From Cuneatibacter sp. NSJ-177 (GTDB lineage Bacteria; Bacillota; Clostridia; Lachnospirales; Lachnospiraceae), in NCBI RefSeq assembly GCF_022867805.1, contig NZ_JALIFO010000011.1, positions 1-64,000 of the forward strand: 64,000 nucleotides of DNA, in the 5' to 3' direction. The notes beneath the pieces are model-generated. The model saw nothing but the letters and a program-made list of their open reading frames with translations, was not told the DNA's origin and made no database searches. Numbering within the stretch: the first letter of the stretch is position 1; every line of letters begins with the position of its first letter. Positions 1 to 7,407 of the stretch are shown here, piece after piece. Made by a program: the position numbers and the translations under genes.

Positions 1-30
1 AATATCTAATGCGTCTTTGATAGTAGGCAT
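1..30 (-). CDS. N-terminus of a gene inside the insertion sequence (partial)
   Basis: Ten codons are visible before the window edge: MPTIKDALDI. The ATG lies 8 bases after a strong GAAGGAGGT ribosome site and downstream of a near-consensus promoter. Since it starts just inside the presumed terminal repeat, it is most likely the transposase of the element that interrupts the reverse transcriptase. Too short for family assignment. Confidence 0.55.
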   Translation of the reverse strand, partial: MPTIKDALDI

Positions 31-69
31 ATCCAATTACCTCCTTCGGTGGTACTGTTTCTTACTATT

Positions 70-98
70 ATTATACGCTATTTCTCGTCAAAAATCAA
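70..98 (-). promoter_or_regulatory. Promoter of the insertion-sequence gene
   Basis: TTGATT (93-98), a 17-bp spacer, then a perfect TATAAT (70-75), pointing at the start codon at 28-30. The -35 box overlaps the inner end of the presumed terminal repeat and the stop codon of the interrupted RT frame. Confidence 0.7.
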
Positions 99-727
99 CC
101 ATTTGTTGTGACAGAGCCAAAATCAAAATATTTCGAGCTGAATAAGAGATCGTCGGCATACCGTGTATAGATAATCTCATCACAGGCAGAATTCGCTCCC
201 TCATACCGGTCAGATACTTTTTGGCAGTATTTAAAAATTCGCTGGTCAATACGCCGGAAAACGAGATTTGACAAAGCCGGCGAGGTCACGCCGCCTTGGG
301 GGAGCCCCCCATTCAGCGTCCCGATTTCAATCATTGCCCTCCTTACTGCCTCATCTTTTACATACTCCGAAAGGGCATCTTCCAAATGTTTCTCGGTGAT
401 GGACGGAAAAAAGTCCTGTATATCCAAGCGGAGAAAGTATTTTTTTCCGCAGTGGGCTCGCAAATAGGAGATATAGTTTTCCCCTGCTGCAAAACCTTTC
501 GCTGGTAGAGGGAGGGGGATCGTGTCCAGAAAATTGTTTTTCAGCCGCAGCTGAATCTGTCTCAGCTCACATCCCGGCTTCAGCCCATCGATCTTTCGCT
601 CTCCACGCTGCTTCGGGATTCGAAAAGATAGATATGCCTCCTCCTTTTTCTCCAGAATATCAAAAAGCTTCTGCTTGCTCGTATTCAAAATATGGCTGAG
701 AAAATAATTTTCCTCATACAGATACAT
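95..727 (-). pseudogene. Retron-type reverse transcriptase, 3'-truncated
   Basis: An RNA-directed DNA polymerase of the retron/bacterial RT family. In order: a short N-terminal region (LYEENYFLSHIL), the polymerase motif LDIQDFFPS with the first metal-binding Asp, GLPQGGVTSPALSNLVF, and YTRYADDLLFSS with the catalytic YADD. The frame then runs straight into foreign sequence and stops. Only about 210 residues remain, whereas retron RTs are usually about 300-340, so the rest of the palm and the thumb that binds the RNA stem are gone. I place the start at 727 (MYLYEEN), behind AGAAGAAGAGG; a longer frame from a TTG at 841 would overlap the candidate ncRNA. Upstream lie a candidate msr-msd RNA and an OLD-like ATPase gene on the same strand. 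The catalytic dyad survives, but activity is very unlikely. Confidence 0.85.
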
Positions 728-784
728 CCGCATTTCCTCTTCTTCTGTCATTCCATGGCACAAAGTCCTTTGTCTATAAATAAA

Positions 785-957
785 AAAGGCAAGCACTACC
801 TCAAAAATTCCGAAGGGTCCCAATCGCTGCGCGAAACTCAACGGATCACTGCACCTTTTAATTCCTTCAGCATCCTTTTTCCCCTGGCTTTCCAGTGCCG
901 TGACACACTCTCAGGGGGGAATCCGTGTGCCCACAGAAACCATTCCTGCTTGCCTTT
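785..957 (-). ncRNA. Candidate retron msr-msd RNA
   Basis: The stretch directly upstream of the RT is bounded by an 11-bp perfect inverted repeat: AAAGGCAAGCA (947-957) and TGCTTGCCTTT (785-795). With one G-U pair the pairing extends to about 14 bp. This matches the a1/a2 stem that closes retron ncRNAs, both in position (a2 ends about 60 bases before the RT start) and in span (about 173 nt). Inside, the 5' part can form a stem GGAAT/ATTCC with CTGTG/CACGG above it, and a small CTGG-AAAG-CCAG hairpin (msr-like). The 3' half can form a long imperfect hairpin closed by AAAAA..TTTTT and GAAGG..CCTTC (msd-like). The branching G was not identified. Folding was done by eye. Confidence 0.6.
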
Positions 958-974
958 CTTATCACTGCAATCAA

Positions 975-1094
975 TTACATTTTACCATTCTGATGTTCAA
1001 ATGTCATCTCTAATTTTTGAATTACATACCATATTTCCGGAAAATGTTCCTGGAATGCCTCTCTTAAAAGCTCATTATGATTCTGCTTTTTGCA
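975..1094 (-). other. In-frame coding-like tail after the ATPase stop codon
   Basis: After the TGA of the ATPase gene the same frame stays open for 39 codons to a TAA at 975-977. The translation looks like real protein: NELLREAFQEHFPEIWYVIQ reads as an amphipathic helix, and there is no start codon with a ribosome site in front. The simplest reading is that the TGA is a nonsense mutation and the original protein was about 40 residues longer. Alternatively the tail is unselected sequence. Confidence 0.5.
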
Positions 1095-2987
1095 TCAATC
1101 ACGGAATTGGGAAAATGTTTTCCCTTCCCATCCAAAGTCCCTGGCACGCAACCAAAAAAAGTATTCCAGCCACTCCGCGATCCATCCGCTTGTTTTTCCC
1201 ACCAGTCCCAAAGTTTGATAGATGGGTTCCTCCAACCTCGGATTCTCCTCTTGGATCTGACGTTTTCCCATGAGATAATCACTCTTTCCGGAAAAAACCA
1301 GCCGGAGATAATTGCACCTCCCCGCTGGTGAAAACCGGGTAGTCAACTTTTCGATTAACGCCTTCTTTGATCCCAATACTTCCGAATCATGCAGGTACCA
1401 GCGAAACAGCGCCAAATTTTTTCTGTTAATCAGACTTCCTTCTAAGGTGGTAGAGAAGGCAAATGTTTGATATTGTTCCAGGTAAAGTTGTATTTTTTTA
1501 ATCCAGCTTATAAAATTTCCGTCTTTACAGCTAAAAAACGGATATTCATAGGAGAACCGGCATTTTGCAGCCATCCGCTCAATTTCCCGCCTTGCAATCA
1601 GCGTTCGATTCCTCCTGTCTCCGAAGAAATACGCTTCCTGCTCCCGATGGCCGAAATACTCCGACTTTAAGACAAACTCATTTTTTCCCTGCCTTTTTTC
1701 GATCACCTTGTCCATATCCACCAGGGCATAGGCCGCCGTCCGATGCCCCCTCTGGTTCGGGGATATAATATTCTGTACCACCCGGTTGCTCATTCCCTTC
1801 ATAAAATCCACCTGGCGCAGGACCGGGAACAACTCGCAGAGGTAAGCGTTCTGAAACAGTTCCAGCTCCGATTCCCCTTCCACGCTGACCACCATCCGCG
1901 CAAAATACGCATTGGCATAGGAATCAGTCATCTGAACCCGCTCCCGGACCATCTCCGGACTGAATAGGCGCATGGGTTTCAGCAGGGAATACCGGCCTTG
2001 CAGAACCACGTGCGCCACCACGCAGTTCTCGCCGCCGTTTACCATCACATCTTTAACCAGACGCGAGGAGTGGGTGGAAACCAGATACTGCACCCGGTCA
2101 GAGGAATCAAAGATATCTTCCGCCAGCCGGTCAATCAAGCTGTGGTGCAGACTTAACTCCGGCTCATCTAAAAGAACGATCGGCTCTTTCATCTTGTTGG
2201 AGGCGCTGAGCCGGAGGATGTCAAGCAGTAATTTGGTATAATGGTAGGCATTGGTTCCATTGGAAAAGCTCCCAAGCCGCCGCCCGCCGGTCTGAAAACT
2301 CTTCCCGTCCAAAATCAGCTGAGCCATGGCCTGTCCAAATTGTTTCGGATTAAAACTGGCCAATCCGATCTCCTGTTCTTCCAGAATTTCAACCAAGCTC
2401 TGCAGCCTTCGGTCCAGCCTTTTTTCCGAAGATGCCAACCACGACCTGGCCTCCGCTTTCACCTGAATGGTCTGTTCCTTCTCCAGCTTCAGTAAATCTC
2501 CGACCAGGTTCCACAGCTCACTCCAATCCGTCAGTTCCACTTGCCTGGCATCCACTGCGTACAGAGGAAACAGGAGATGGACGATCTGCCGGAGATTGTA
2601 ATCCACATTCCAGCGAATTTTACCATCCTTCTGCTGACGCATCTCCACGGTCAGGCGGTCTTTTTGTGACACAGCCAGAATCTTTTGATAAAAATTATCA
2701 TAGCGGAGACGTCCTTTCCGCCGGTTATGGTTAGCGATTGCCCGTATCCTCCCCATATCATAGGTTACGCGGATCCGTACCTCATTTCTCAGAGGATTCC
2801 AAGTGTCGAAAATGTCCTCCGACAGAATTTCGCTGCCGGTCAGATGTTTGTAAAAATAAAGAATCGACAAGAGCACATTGGTCTTTCCGCTCCCATTCTC
2901 CCCGATCAAAAGATTGATATCTCTCAGTTTCCAAAAGCCGTCCCGCACCGAGCGGAACCCTTCAATTTCAACGGAATGTATTGGCAT
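1095..2987 (-). CDS. OLD-like ATPase with TOPRIM domain, retron effector candidate
   Basis: A 630-residue protein. The N-terminal half is an SMC/RecF-like ATPase: Walker A GENGSGKT at 29-36, Walker B IVLLDEPELS at about 270-279, and an H-loop STHS at 304-307. It is followed by a TOPRIM nuclease domain: VEGESE around 369-374 gives the conserved Glu, and LVDMDK around 422-427 gives the DxD. This is the plan of OLD-family (overcoming lysogenization defect) nucleases, and an OLD-type protein is the effector of retron Eco8. It lies upstream of the candidate ncRNA and RT on the same strand, so I infer it was the toxic arm of a retron. The start follows AGAGGATGAAGAG. The C-terminus may be prematurely ended by an in-frame TGA (see 975-1094). 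Confidence 0.8.
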   Translation of the reverse strand: MPIHSVEIEGFRSVRDGFWKLRDINLLIGENGSGKTNVLLSILYFYKHLTGSEILSEDIFDTWNPLRNEVRIRVTYDMGRIRAIANHNRRKGRLRYDNFYQKILAVSQKDRLTVEMRQQKDGKIRWNVDYNLRQIVHLLFPLYAVDARQVELTDWSELWNLVGDLLKLEKEQTIQVKAEARSWLASSEKRLDRRLQSLVEILEEQEIGLASFNPKQFGQAMAQLILDGKSFQTGGRRLGSFSNGTNAYHYTKLLLDILRLSASNKMKEPIVLLDEPELSLHHSLIDRLAEDIFDSSDRVQYLVSTHSSRLVKDVMVNGGENCVVAHVVLQGRYSLLKPMRLFSPEMVRERVQMTDSYANAYFARMVVSVEGESELELFQNAYLCELFPVLRQVDFMKGMSNRVVQNIISPNQRGHRTAAYALVDMDKVIEKRQGKNEFVLKSEYFGHREQEAYFFGDRRNRTLIARREIERMAAKCRFSYEYPFFSCKDGNFISWIKKIQLYLEQYQTFAFSTTLEGSLINRKNLALFRWYLHDSEVLGSKKALIEKLTTRFSPAGRCNYLRLVFSGKSDYLMGKRQIQEENPRLEEPIYQTLGLVGKTSGWIAEWLEYFFWLRARDFGWEGKTFSQFRD

Positions 2988-3046
2988 ACGCTCTTCATCC
3001 TCTGTTTCTCATACGGTCGCTAGATAGGCTTTTCTTTGTTTTTTCC

Positions 3047-3075
3047 AGTATATACCAAATCTTTCCCTTTGGCAA
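3047..3075 (-). promoter_or_regulatory. Promoter for the OLD-like ATPase/retron operon
   Basis: TTGCCA (3070-3075), 17-bp spacer, TATACT (3047-3052), followed about 60 bases later by the ATPase start codon. Judged by eye. Confidence 0.6.
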
Positions 3076-3166
3076 TTCGCTCTTCTGTATCAACCAATTT
3101 TTTTAGAGAAAATCACGACAACGGAGCGCATCCGGCTTCCCATCCCTTTCACGAATCCGCTGAAAT

Positions 3167-4267
3167 CTATTTCTTCCCCTTCTCCGTGTCCAGGCCGTTT
3201 CCTTCCAACCGGCGAAGTATTTCCTGATAGCGGGGATCCTGTTTCAGTTCGTCGGAAAATTCCGGTCCCATCAGGATCATGGCCATATTTTTTCGGACAA
3301 ACTCATCGGATGCGCCGTTATCGAACCATTCCAGCCGGTGGAAAAACGGATTGTTCTGCGGGATCCTGCTTCCGGGCCGAAGAATCTCCCCGGCGAATTC
3401 CTCCATGGCGTCCAGGGTCTCCTTTTTCTTTCCCTGGGCGTTCCATATCATCATCTTCGTCATACAGTAATCACTCTTCCGCCCCCACATCTGATCCAGA
3501 CGGAATAAGGCATCCACTTGGAGGGAAACTTCCAGGTACTCCAAGGCCTGGTCGTATTCTTTCCGCCGCATGGCGGATTTGGCCAGCGTCCTCAGATTCA
3601 GCCCCAGATCACGGAGTTCCGCATAGAGGCTGCTCTGCGTCAGTTTTTCCGCCTCCTCTTCCTTCCCCTGCCGGTAAAGAATTCCGGCCTTCATCAGCTT
3701 AACGTCATAGTCCACCTTGGGAAGCGACTCGATTGCCCGCAGGGCATCTTCTTCCCGTCCATCCGTCTGATAGAGCCCAGCCAGCACATACAGCGCTGCC
3801 TCGCGGATCTCTGTATTGCTGCTGGCGGTGCTGGCTTCGAACAGTTCCGTAGCCCTCTTCATCTGCCGCTGGACAAATTCTTCCTCCGGTACGGCCGTGG
3901 CATACTGCATATAGAGGGAGGCTGACCGAAATTTCAAAAACAAATCCTGCGGGTATTCCCGCATGGTCTTTTCACAGTAAGCGATGGCCTCATCCGCCTT
4001 TCCCGAATCAAAAAGTTCCTGCCCCTTGGCCATCAGAGCCATCACCTCGTCCTCGGTCAAGTCCGGTTGGTAGCCCAGCAGTTCATCCGTGTCCGTCCCT
4101 AAAATCCGGGCCAGCGGCCCCAGCAGAACAAGATCCGGATACGCACGGTCGTTCTCCCACTTGGACACCGCGGCAATGCTGACGCCGATGGCCTCCGCCA
4201 GAGCTTCCTGGGTCAGATTCCGCTGTTTTCGCAGCCGTTTAATATTTTCTCCAATTTTTAATTCCAT
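3167..4267 (-). CDS. XRE-family transcriptional regulator with TPR repeats
   Basis: A 366-residue cytosolic DNA-binding protein. Residues 1-65 form a classic Cro/C1 helix-turn-helix (IKRLRKQRNLTQEALAEA, then VSIAAVSKWENDRAYPDL). The rest is a chain of tetratricopeptide-like helix pairs, for example KADEAIAYCEKTMREYPQDL and KEYDQALEYLEVSLQVDALF. This plan is typical of stand-alone Firmicutes regulators whose TPR half senses a ligand or partner. The ATG follows a good AAGGAGATC site. A palindrome about 95 bases upstream may be its own operator. Its targets cannot be told from the sequence; the neighbours are a decayed retron and a GntR gene. Confidence 0.85.
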   Translation of the reverse strand: MELKIGENIKRLRKQRNLTQEALAEAIGVSIAAVSKWENDRAYPDLVLLGPLARILGTDTDELLGYQPDLTEDEVMALMAKGQELFDSGKADEAIAYCEKTMREYPQDLFLKFRSASLYMQYATAVPEEEFVQRQMKRATELFEASTASSNTEIREAALYVLAGLYQTDGREEDALRAIESLPKVDYDVKLMKAGILYRQGKEEEAEKLTQSSLYAELRDLGLNLRTLAKSAMRRKEYDQALEYLEVSLQVDALFRLDQMWGRKSDYCMTKMMIWNAQGKKKETLDAMEEFAGEILRPGSRIPQNNPFFHRLEWFDNGASDEFVRKNMAMILMGPEFSDELKQDPRYQEILRRLEGNGLDTEKGKK

Positions 4268-4360
4268 CTTCTTTGATCTCCTTTTCCAGGCTCTTGGCTT
4301 TAGATTAGCAGAAAGAAAGGCGGATTACCAGGGAGTAAAAGTTGAAAATCAGTCATGGTT

Positions 4361-4379
4361 TTTCAACCGCTGGTTGAAA
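4361..4379. promoter_or_regulatory. Palindromic operator candidate upstream of the XRE gene
   Basis: TTTCAACC-AGC-GGTTGAAA is a perfect 8-bp inverted repeat with a 3-bp spacer. A third half-site, GTTGAAAA, lies at 4341-4348 and can itself pair with the palindrome's left arm. The cluster sits just upstream of the XRE regulator gene and is a plausible autoregulatory site; no clear -35/-10 pair was identified. Confidence 0.4.
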
Positions 4380-4381
4380 TC

Positions 4382-4413
4382 AAAAACGCCGCCGAAGTTT
4401 CCTCCCGGCGGCG
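4382..4413 (-). terminator. Terminator of the GntR gene
   Basis: On the minus strand CGCCGCCG, an 11-base loop, CGGCGGCG, then TTTTTG. It begins 12 bases after the GntR stop codon. Confidence 0.8.
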
Positions 4414-4425
4414 CTTCCTCTTTTC

Positions 4426-5064
4426 TCATTCCAAAAACGTGATAAACCCTTCCTTCATCCGCGTTTTCGTATTGTTAATGTGCTGCTGCAAATAGCCTAG
4501 AGCCTTCTCCTTATCCCGCGCCTCCACGTAGGCGATCCACTGGTCATGTTCCTCCATGGCCGCCACACTGGCCTGCTTTACGGTTTTCACTGGGCACAGC
4601 ATATATCTCTGGCGAACGTTATAATAAAGGTTTTTCAGATCCTCATTGCCAAAGAAGTCCAAAATCACGCCGTGAAGCTTGATGTCGGTCTTTGTGTATT
4701 CCCTCAGAATCCCCTGCTGGAAAAGCTCTTTTTCCTGGGCATGGAGCGCCTTCATCTTCTCGATCTCCACCTCTGTGATTTTATCAAAGGCCTGGTTCCA
4801 GACATACATCTCAATACACTCCCGGACTTGAAAGATCTGGATCAGCTCCTCCAGCTCCACCCGATTGACAAAATACCCGACATTGTCCACCTTGCGGATC
4901 AGTCCCTCGCTTTGCAGCTGCAAAAAGGCTTCGCGGACCGGCGTGAAGCCAATATTCAGGTCGCGTGCCACCTGTCTGCCGTTGATGTATCCCTGGTACT
5001 TTCCCTCTTCCAGGTTCTGTTTGATTTGTTCGTATGCTTCTTGACTCAAAGTCTTCTTTGCCAT
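4426..5064 (-). CDS. GntR-family transcriptional regulator (FCD-type)
   Basis: A 212-residue regulator. Residues 1-70 are a GntR winged helix (YINGRQVARDLNIGFTPVRE, then LQLQSEGLIRK). The C-terminal part is helical and FCD-like, with FQVRECIEMYVWNQAF and conserved His residues (HGVILDFFG, HINNTKT) that in this family bind a metal and a small carboxylate ligand. The start at 5064 follows GGAGATGAG and fits the usual N-terminus; an upstream ATG at 5139 has no such site. It is a clear paralogue of the regulator at 9373-10023, and the two bracket the TRAP/metallo-hydrolase genes, so it probably responds to the same or a related organic acid. It has its own promoter and a 200-base leader. Confidence 0.88.
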   Translation of the reverse strand: MAKKTLSQEAYEQIKQNLEEGKYQGYINGRQVARDLNIGFTPVREAFLQLQSEGLIRKVDNVGYFVNRVELEELIQIFQVRECIEMYVWNQAFDKITEVEIEKMKALHAQEKELFQQGILREYTKTDIKLHGVILDFFGNEDLKNLYYNVRQRYMLCPVKTVKQASVAAMEEHDQWIAYVEARDKEKALGYLQQHINNTKTRMKEGFITFLE

Positions 5065-5262
5065 CTCATCTCCACTATTCCTGTATAATCTGATCCGGAC
5101 GCCGGTTTCTTTCCGCTCCGAACTCCCTGCCGTTATCATAGCATATGGGCCCTGTTCCTGCCAGCCGGAATATTCTTCGGCCGGATAAGCGTCTCTAAAA
5201 ACCTCTGCCGCCGGAAAAGCGGGTCTTCTCCCGGAACTTCCAGATCTCCGCCAAGTGTCCCT

Positions 5263-5291
5263 ATTATACTACACTCTGAAATATGAGACAA
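5263..5291 (-). promoter_or_regulatory. Promoter of the GntR gene
   Basis: TTGTCT (5286-5291), 17-bp spacer, TATAAT (5263-5268), beginning at the stop codon of the metallo-hydrolase. The following 5' leader of about 190 bases contains no other gene that I can support. Confidence 0.7.
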
Positions 5292-6137
5292 CTATTTTTC
5301 CATTTCCTGTAATAGATAAGGTTCACCGGGGGCCAGGATATGAAGCCGTTCCGGCCGCATCAGTTTCCCGTCCGCCCAGGCGGGATCCGCGCAGAAAGCC
5401 GGTTTATCCGGCGCGTCATAGGTGCCGTAATGATACAAAATCAGCTCTGCGGGGCAAAGCGCGTTGGCCAGACGCAGCGCGGCCTCTGTTCCGAAATGGT
5501 AAGGATCGGACGAGAGATCCAAGAACATTAAATCCACATTCTTCATCTGTAGATGCTCCTCTAGCAGAATGCTGTCGCCGGGGATCCAGATTCTCCCGTC
5601 CGGCGTTTCCAAAAAGAAGCCGCAGCAGTCCTCCGGCCCATAGCACCAGTCGAATTCCGGCCGGTCTTTCTGCCAGCTATGGGAGGCGCGGGTCAGGGTG
5701 ATGCAGATCGATCCGACGGAAAATGTTTCCCCGATCCCATGGATTTGAATCCGGGATGGTTCAATCCCGGATTCATCCAGCTTCTTCGCAGTAAAAGCAG
5801 TCCCATGATAACCGGCCCCCGCAGGGAGGAGTCCCTGGGCGCTGCCCGGCGCCAAATGATCATAGTCGGCGTGGGTATATAAAATCGCATCCAGCTTCGG
5901 AACACCGGCCGGTTCCAGAGGCGGCGGCACTAGGAACCGGTAGCCTGCTTCGCTGAGATTTGGTTCCTTCTCGTCCCGCCCGATCACCGGATCCACCATC
6001 AGCAGCGTGCCACGGCAATTTATGAAAATCCCTCCCGATCCCAGCCAATAAATGGCGGTATCCGTCCGGCTTTCAAATACTTCCGGCCCCATCGGCCGCG
6101 TCATCGGGGCGCTTGCCTGTTTTCTGCTTTTTTCCAT
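5292..6137 (-). CDS. Metallo-beta-lactamase-fold hydrolase (UlaG-like)
   Basis: A 281-residue cytosolic protein of the metallo-beta-lactamase superfamily. IYWLGSGGIFI (29-39) and LMVDPVIG (46-53) form the first strands. YTHADYDHL (87-95) is the metal-binding loop, and later come TRASHSW, WIPGDS and LYHYGTYD. The usual HxHxDH is here HADYDH, so the second His is an Asp. The fold resembles UlaG-type sugar-acid lactonases and broad Zn-dependent hydrolases. It starts 12 bases after the TRAP binding protein gene and so is its co-transcribed partner. I infer that it acts on the imported carboxylate, perhaps as a lactonase; the substrate is unknown. Confidence 0.8.
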   Translation of the reverse strand: MEKSRKQASAPMTRPMGPEVFESRTDTAIYWLGSGGIFINCRGTLLMVDPVIGRDEKEPNLSEAGYRFLVPPPLEPAGVPKLDAILYTHADYDHLAPGSAQGLLPAGAGYHGTAFTAKKLDESGIEPSRIQIHGIGETFSVGSICITLTRASHSWQKDRPEFDWCYGPEDCCGFFLETPDGRIWIPGDSILLEEHLQMKNVDLMFLDLSSDPYHFGTEAALRLANALCPAELILYHYGTYDAPDKPAFCADPAWADGKLMRPERLHILAPGEPYLLQEMEK

Positions 6138-6149
6138 ACAGGCCGCCTT

Positions 6150-7280
6150 TTATTTCGCCGCATCCAAGGCCGCGAACAGGCTGTCCAGCCACTCCGCTCC
6201 GATCTCATCGGCCAGCATCTGATAAGAGTTCTTCGCGGATTCCTGGAGATACTCGACCACATCGGGAGTCAGTTCCAGGAACTCCATTCCGGATTCTTCC
6301 ATCAGCGGACGCATTTCTTTCATGTTGTTCTGATAGGACTCAACGGATTTTGCCCTGGCCTCGGCAAGCGCTTCGTTAAAGGCCTGCTTGTAGGCGTCGG
6401 GGAGAGCGTTGTACTGATCCAGGTTCATGGAAAACGTTACGGAAAACAGGGTCGTGTTTGCGTTGGTGTAAAGATATTTTTGCTGCTCATAGATCCCGCT
6501 GAAATAGATCACTTCCAGGGGATTTTCATGCGCGTCCAGCAGTCCCTGCTGCAAAGCCAGGTAAACTTCGCCGAAGGCCAGAGGAGTCGGAGCCGCTCCG
6601 GCTTTCTGCCAAAAATCCATGTGATATACATTTTCCATCACGCGGATTCTCAGGTCCTTGATGTCTCCAGCGGTCTCAATCTTTTTGTTGGTCGCAAGCT
6701 GACGGTAAGCGTCTCCGGTGAATACGTCCAAAAGCTTAAAGCCCTTGGCCTCAAAGGCTCCCCGCATCTTGTCGCCCCATTCGCCGTCAAACACATTCTG
6801 AATGGTTTCCCTGTCATAGCCCGCATACACCATCGGCATATCCAGCACAGCCGCTTCCGGGACAAAGCTCATCATGGGAGCCGCCGTTACGGCAATGATG
6901 TTTAGTTCGCCCATCTGCACGGCTTCCGCCGACTCCCGGTCGCTTCCCATCGTGGAATTCGCATGTACTTCCACCTGGATTTTTCCTCCGGTGATCCGCT
7001 CTAGGGCCTCCTCAAAAGCAAGGCTGTGAATGTTCAGGGAAGCCTTGTCCGGCGCGGTGTTGGCGATGTGGATCGTCATTTCCGGCAAATCCGCATAAGA
7101 ATCCGCCCCCGCTTCCGTCTGTGCCGCGGCTGTGTCCGCCCCGGCGGCGCTGACGGCTGCCGTTTCCTTCGTACCTGCCGCCGTCTCCGTCGCTTTTGCG
7201 GCCCCCTCTGTGCCGGAACTTCCGCAGGCCGTCAGCAGGGTCATTGCAAAAATCATCGATGCCGCCCATAATCTCTTCAT
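6150..7280 (-). CDS. dctP: TRAP transporter substrate-binding lipoprotein DctP
   Basis: A 376-residue extracytoplasmic solute receptor of a tripartite ATP-independent periplasmic (TRAP) transporter. It has a lipoprotein signal with lipobox LLTACG (Cys19), an Ala/Thr-rich linker (20-60), then the DctP fold. MTIHIANTAPDKASLNIHSL opens the domain, and ADIKDLRIRVMENVYHMDFW-type text around the middle includes the conserved Arg (LRIRVMEN) that usually pairs with a carboxylate. FGEVYLALQQGLLDAHENPL is the family signature. It follows dctM by 127 bases and precedes the metallo-hydrolase by 12. Ligand likely an organic or sugar acid by family. Confidence 0.93.
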   Translation of the reverse strand: MKRLWAASMIFAMTLLTACGSSGTEGAAKATETAAGTKETAAVSAAGADTAAAQTEAGADSYADLPEMTIHIANTAPDKASLNIHSLAFEEALERITGGKIQVEVHANSTMGSDRESAEAVQMGELNIIAVTAAPMMSFVPEAAVLDMPMVYAGYDRETIQNVFDGEWGDKMRGAFEAKGFKLLDVFTGDAYRQLATNKKIETAGDIKDLRIRVMENVYHMDFWQKAGAAPTPLAFGEVYLALQQGLLDAHENPLEVIYFSGIYEQQKYLYTNANTTLFSVTFSMNLDQYNALPDAYKQAFNEALAEARAKSVESYQNNMKEMRPLMEESGMEFLELTPDVVEYLQESAKNSYQMLADEIGAEWLDSLFAALDAAK

Positions 7281-7311
7281 ACTTTCTTCTCCTTTTCTAT
7301 TGTGTTCTTTC

Positions 7312-7330
7312 GCCGTTTTTTAGAAACGGC
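7312..7330 (-). other. Intercistronic hairpin between dctM and dctP
   Basis: GCCGTTT-CTAAA-AAACGGC on the transcript, just upstream of the dctP ribosome site. There is no U-run after it, so it is more likely an RNA-stabilising or processing hairpin that raises dctP message than a terminator. The rest of the 127-base gap shows nothing else recognisable. Confidence 0.45.
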
Positions 7331-7407
7331 AGGAATTTCAAACTCTTCCCATCAGCCGGGACAAGAGCCAGAAATCGTTTACTGCGAAAGTGAACCGGTC
7401 TGTTTCG

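Larger units (their letters stand above)
1..118 (-). mobile_element. End of an insertion sequence inserted in the RT gene
   Basis: The minus strand reading out of the reverse transcriptase changes abruptly at about 118. It begins GGCTCTGTCACAAC, runs through ATGGTTGA, and is followed at once by a complete promoter, a ribosome site and an ATG. The GGCTCTGT..CA start resembles terminal inverted repeats of ISL3/IS1182-type elements; this is from memory, so the family is unassigned. The other end, the target duplication and nearly all of the transposase lie outside the window. Confidence 0.6.

Noticed and set aside
727-841. Longer RT reading frame starting with TTG at 841
   Set aside because: It has no ribosome site and would overlap the candidate ncRNA; MYLYEEN at 727 follows AGAAGAAGAGG and matches the usual RT start.
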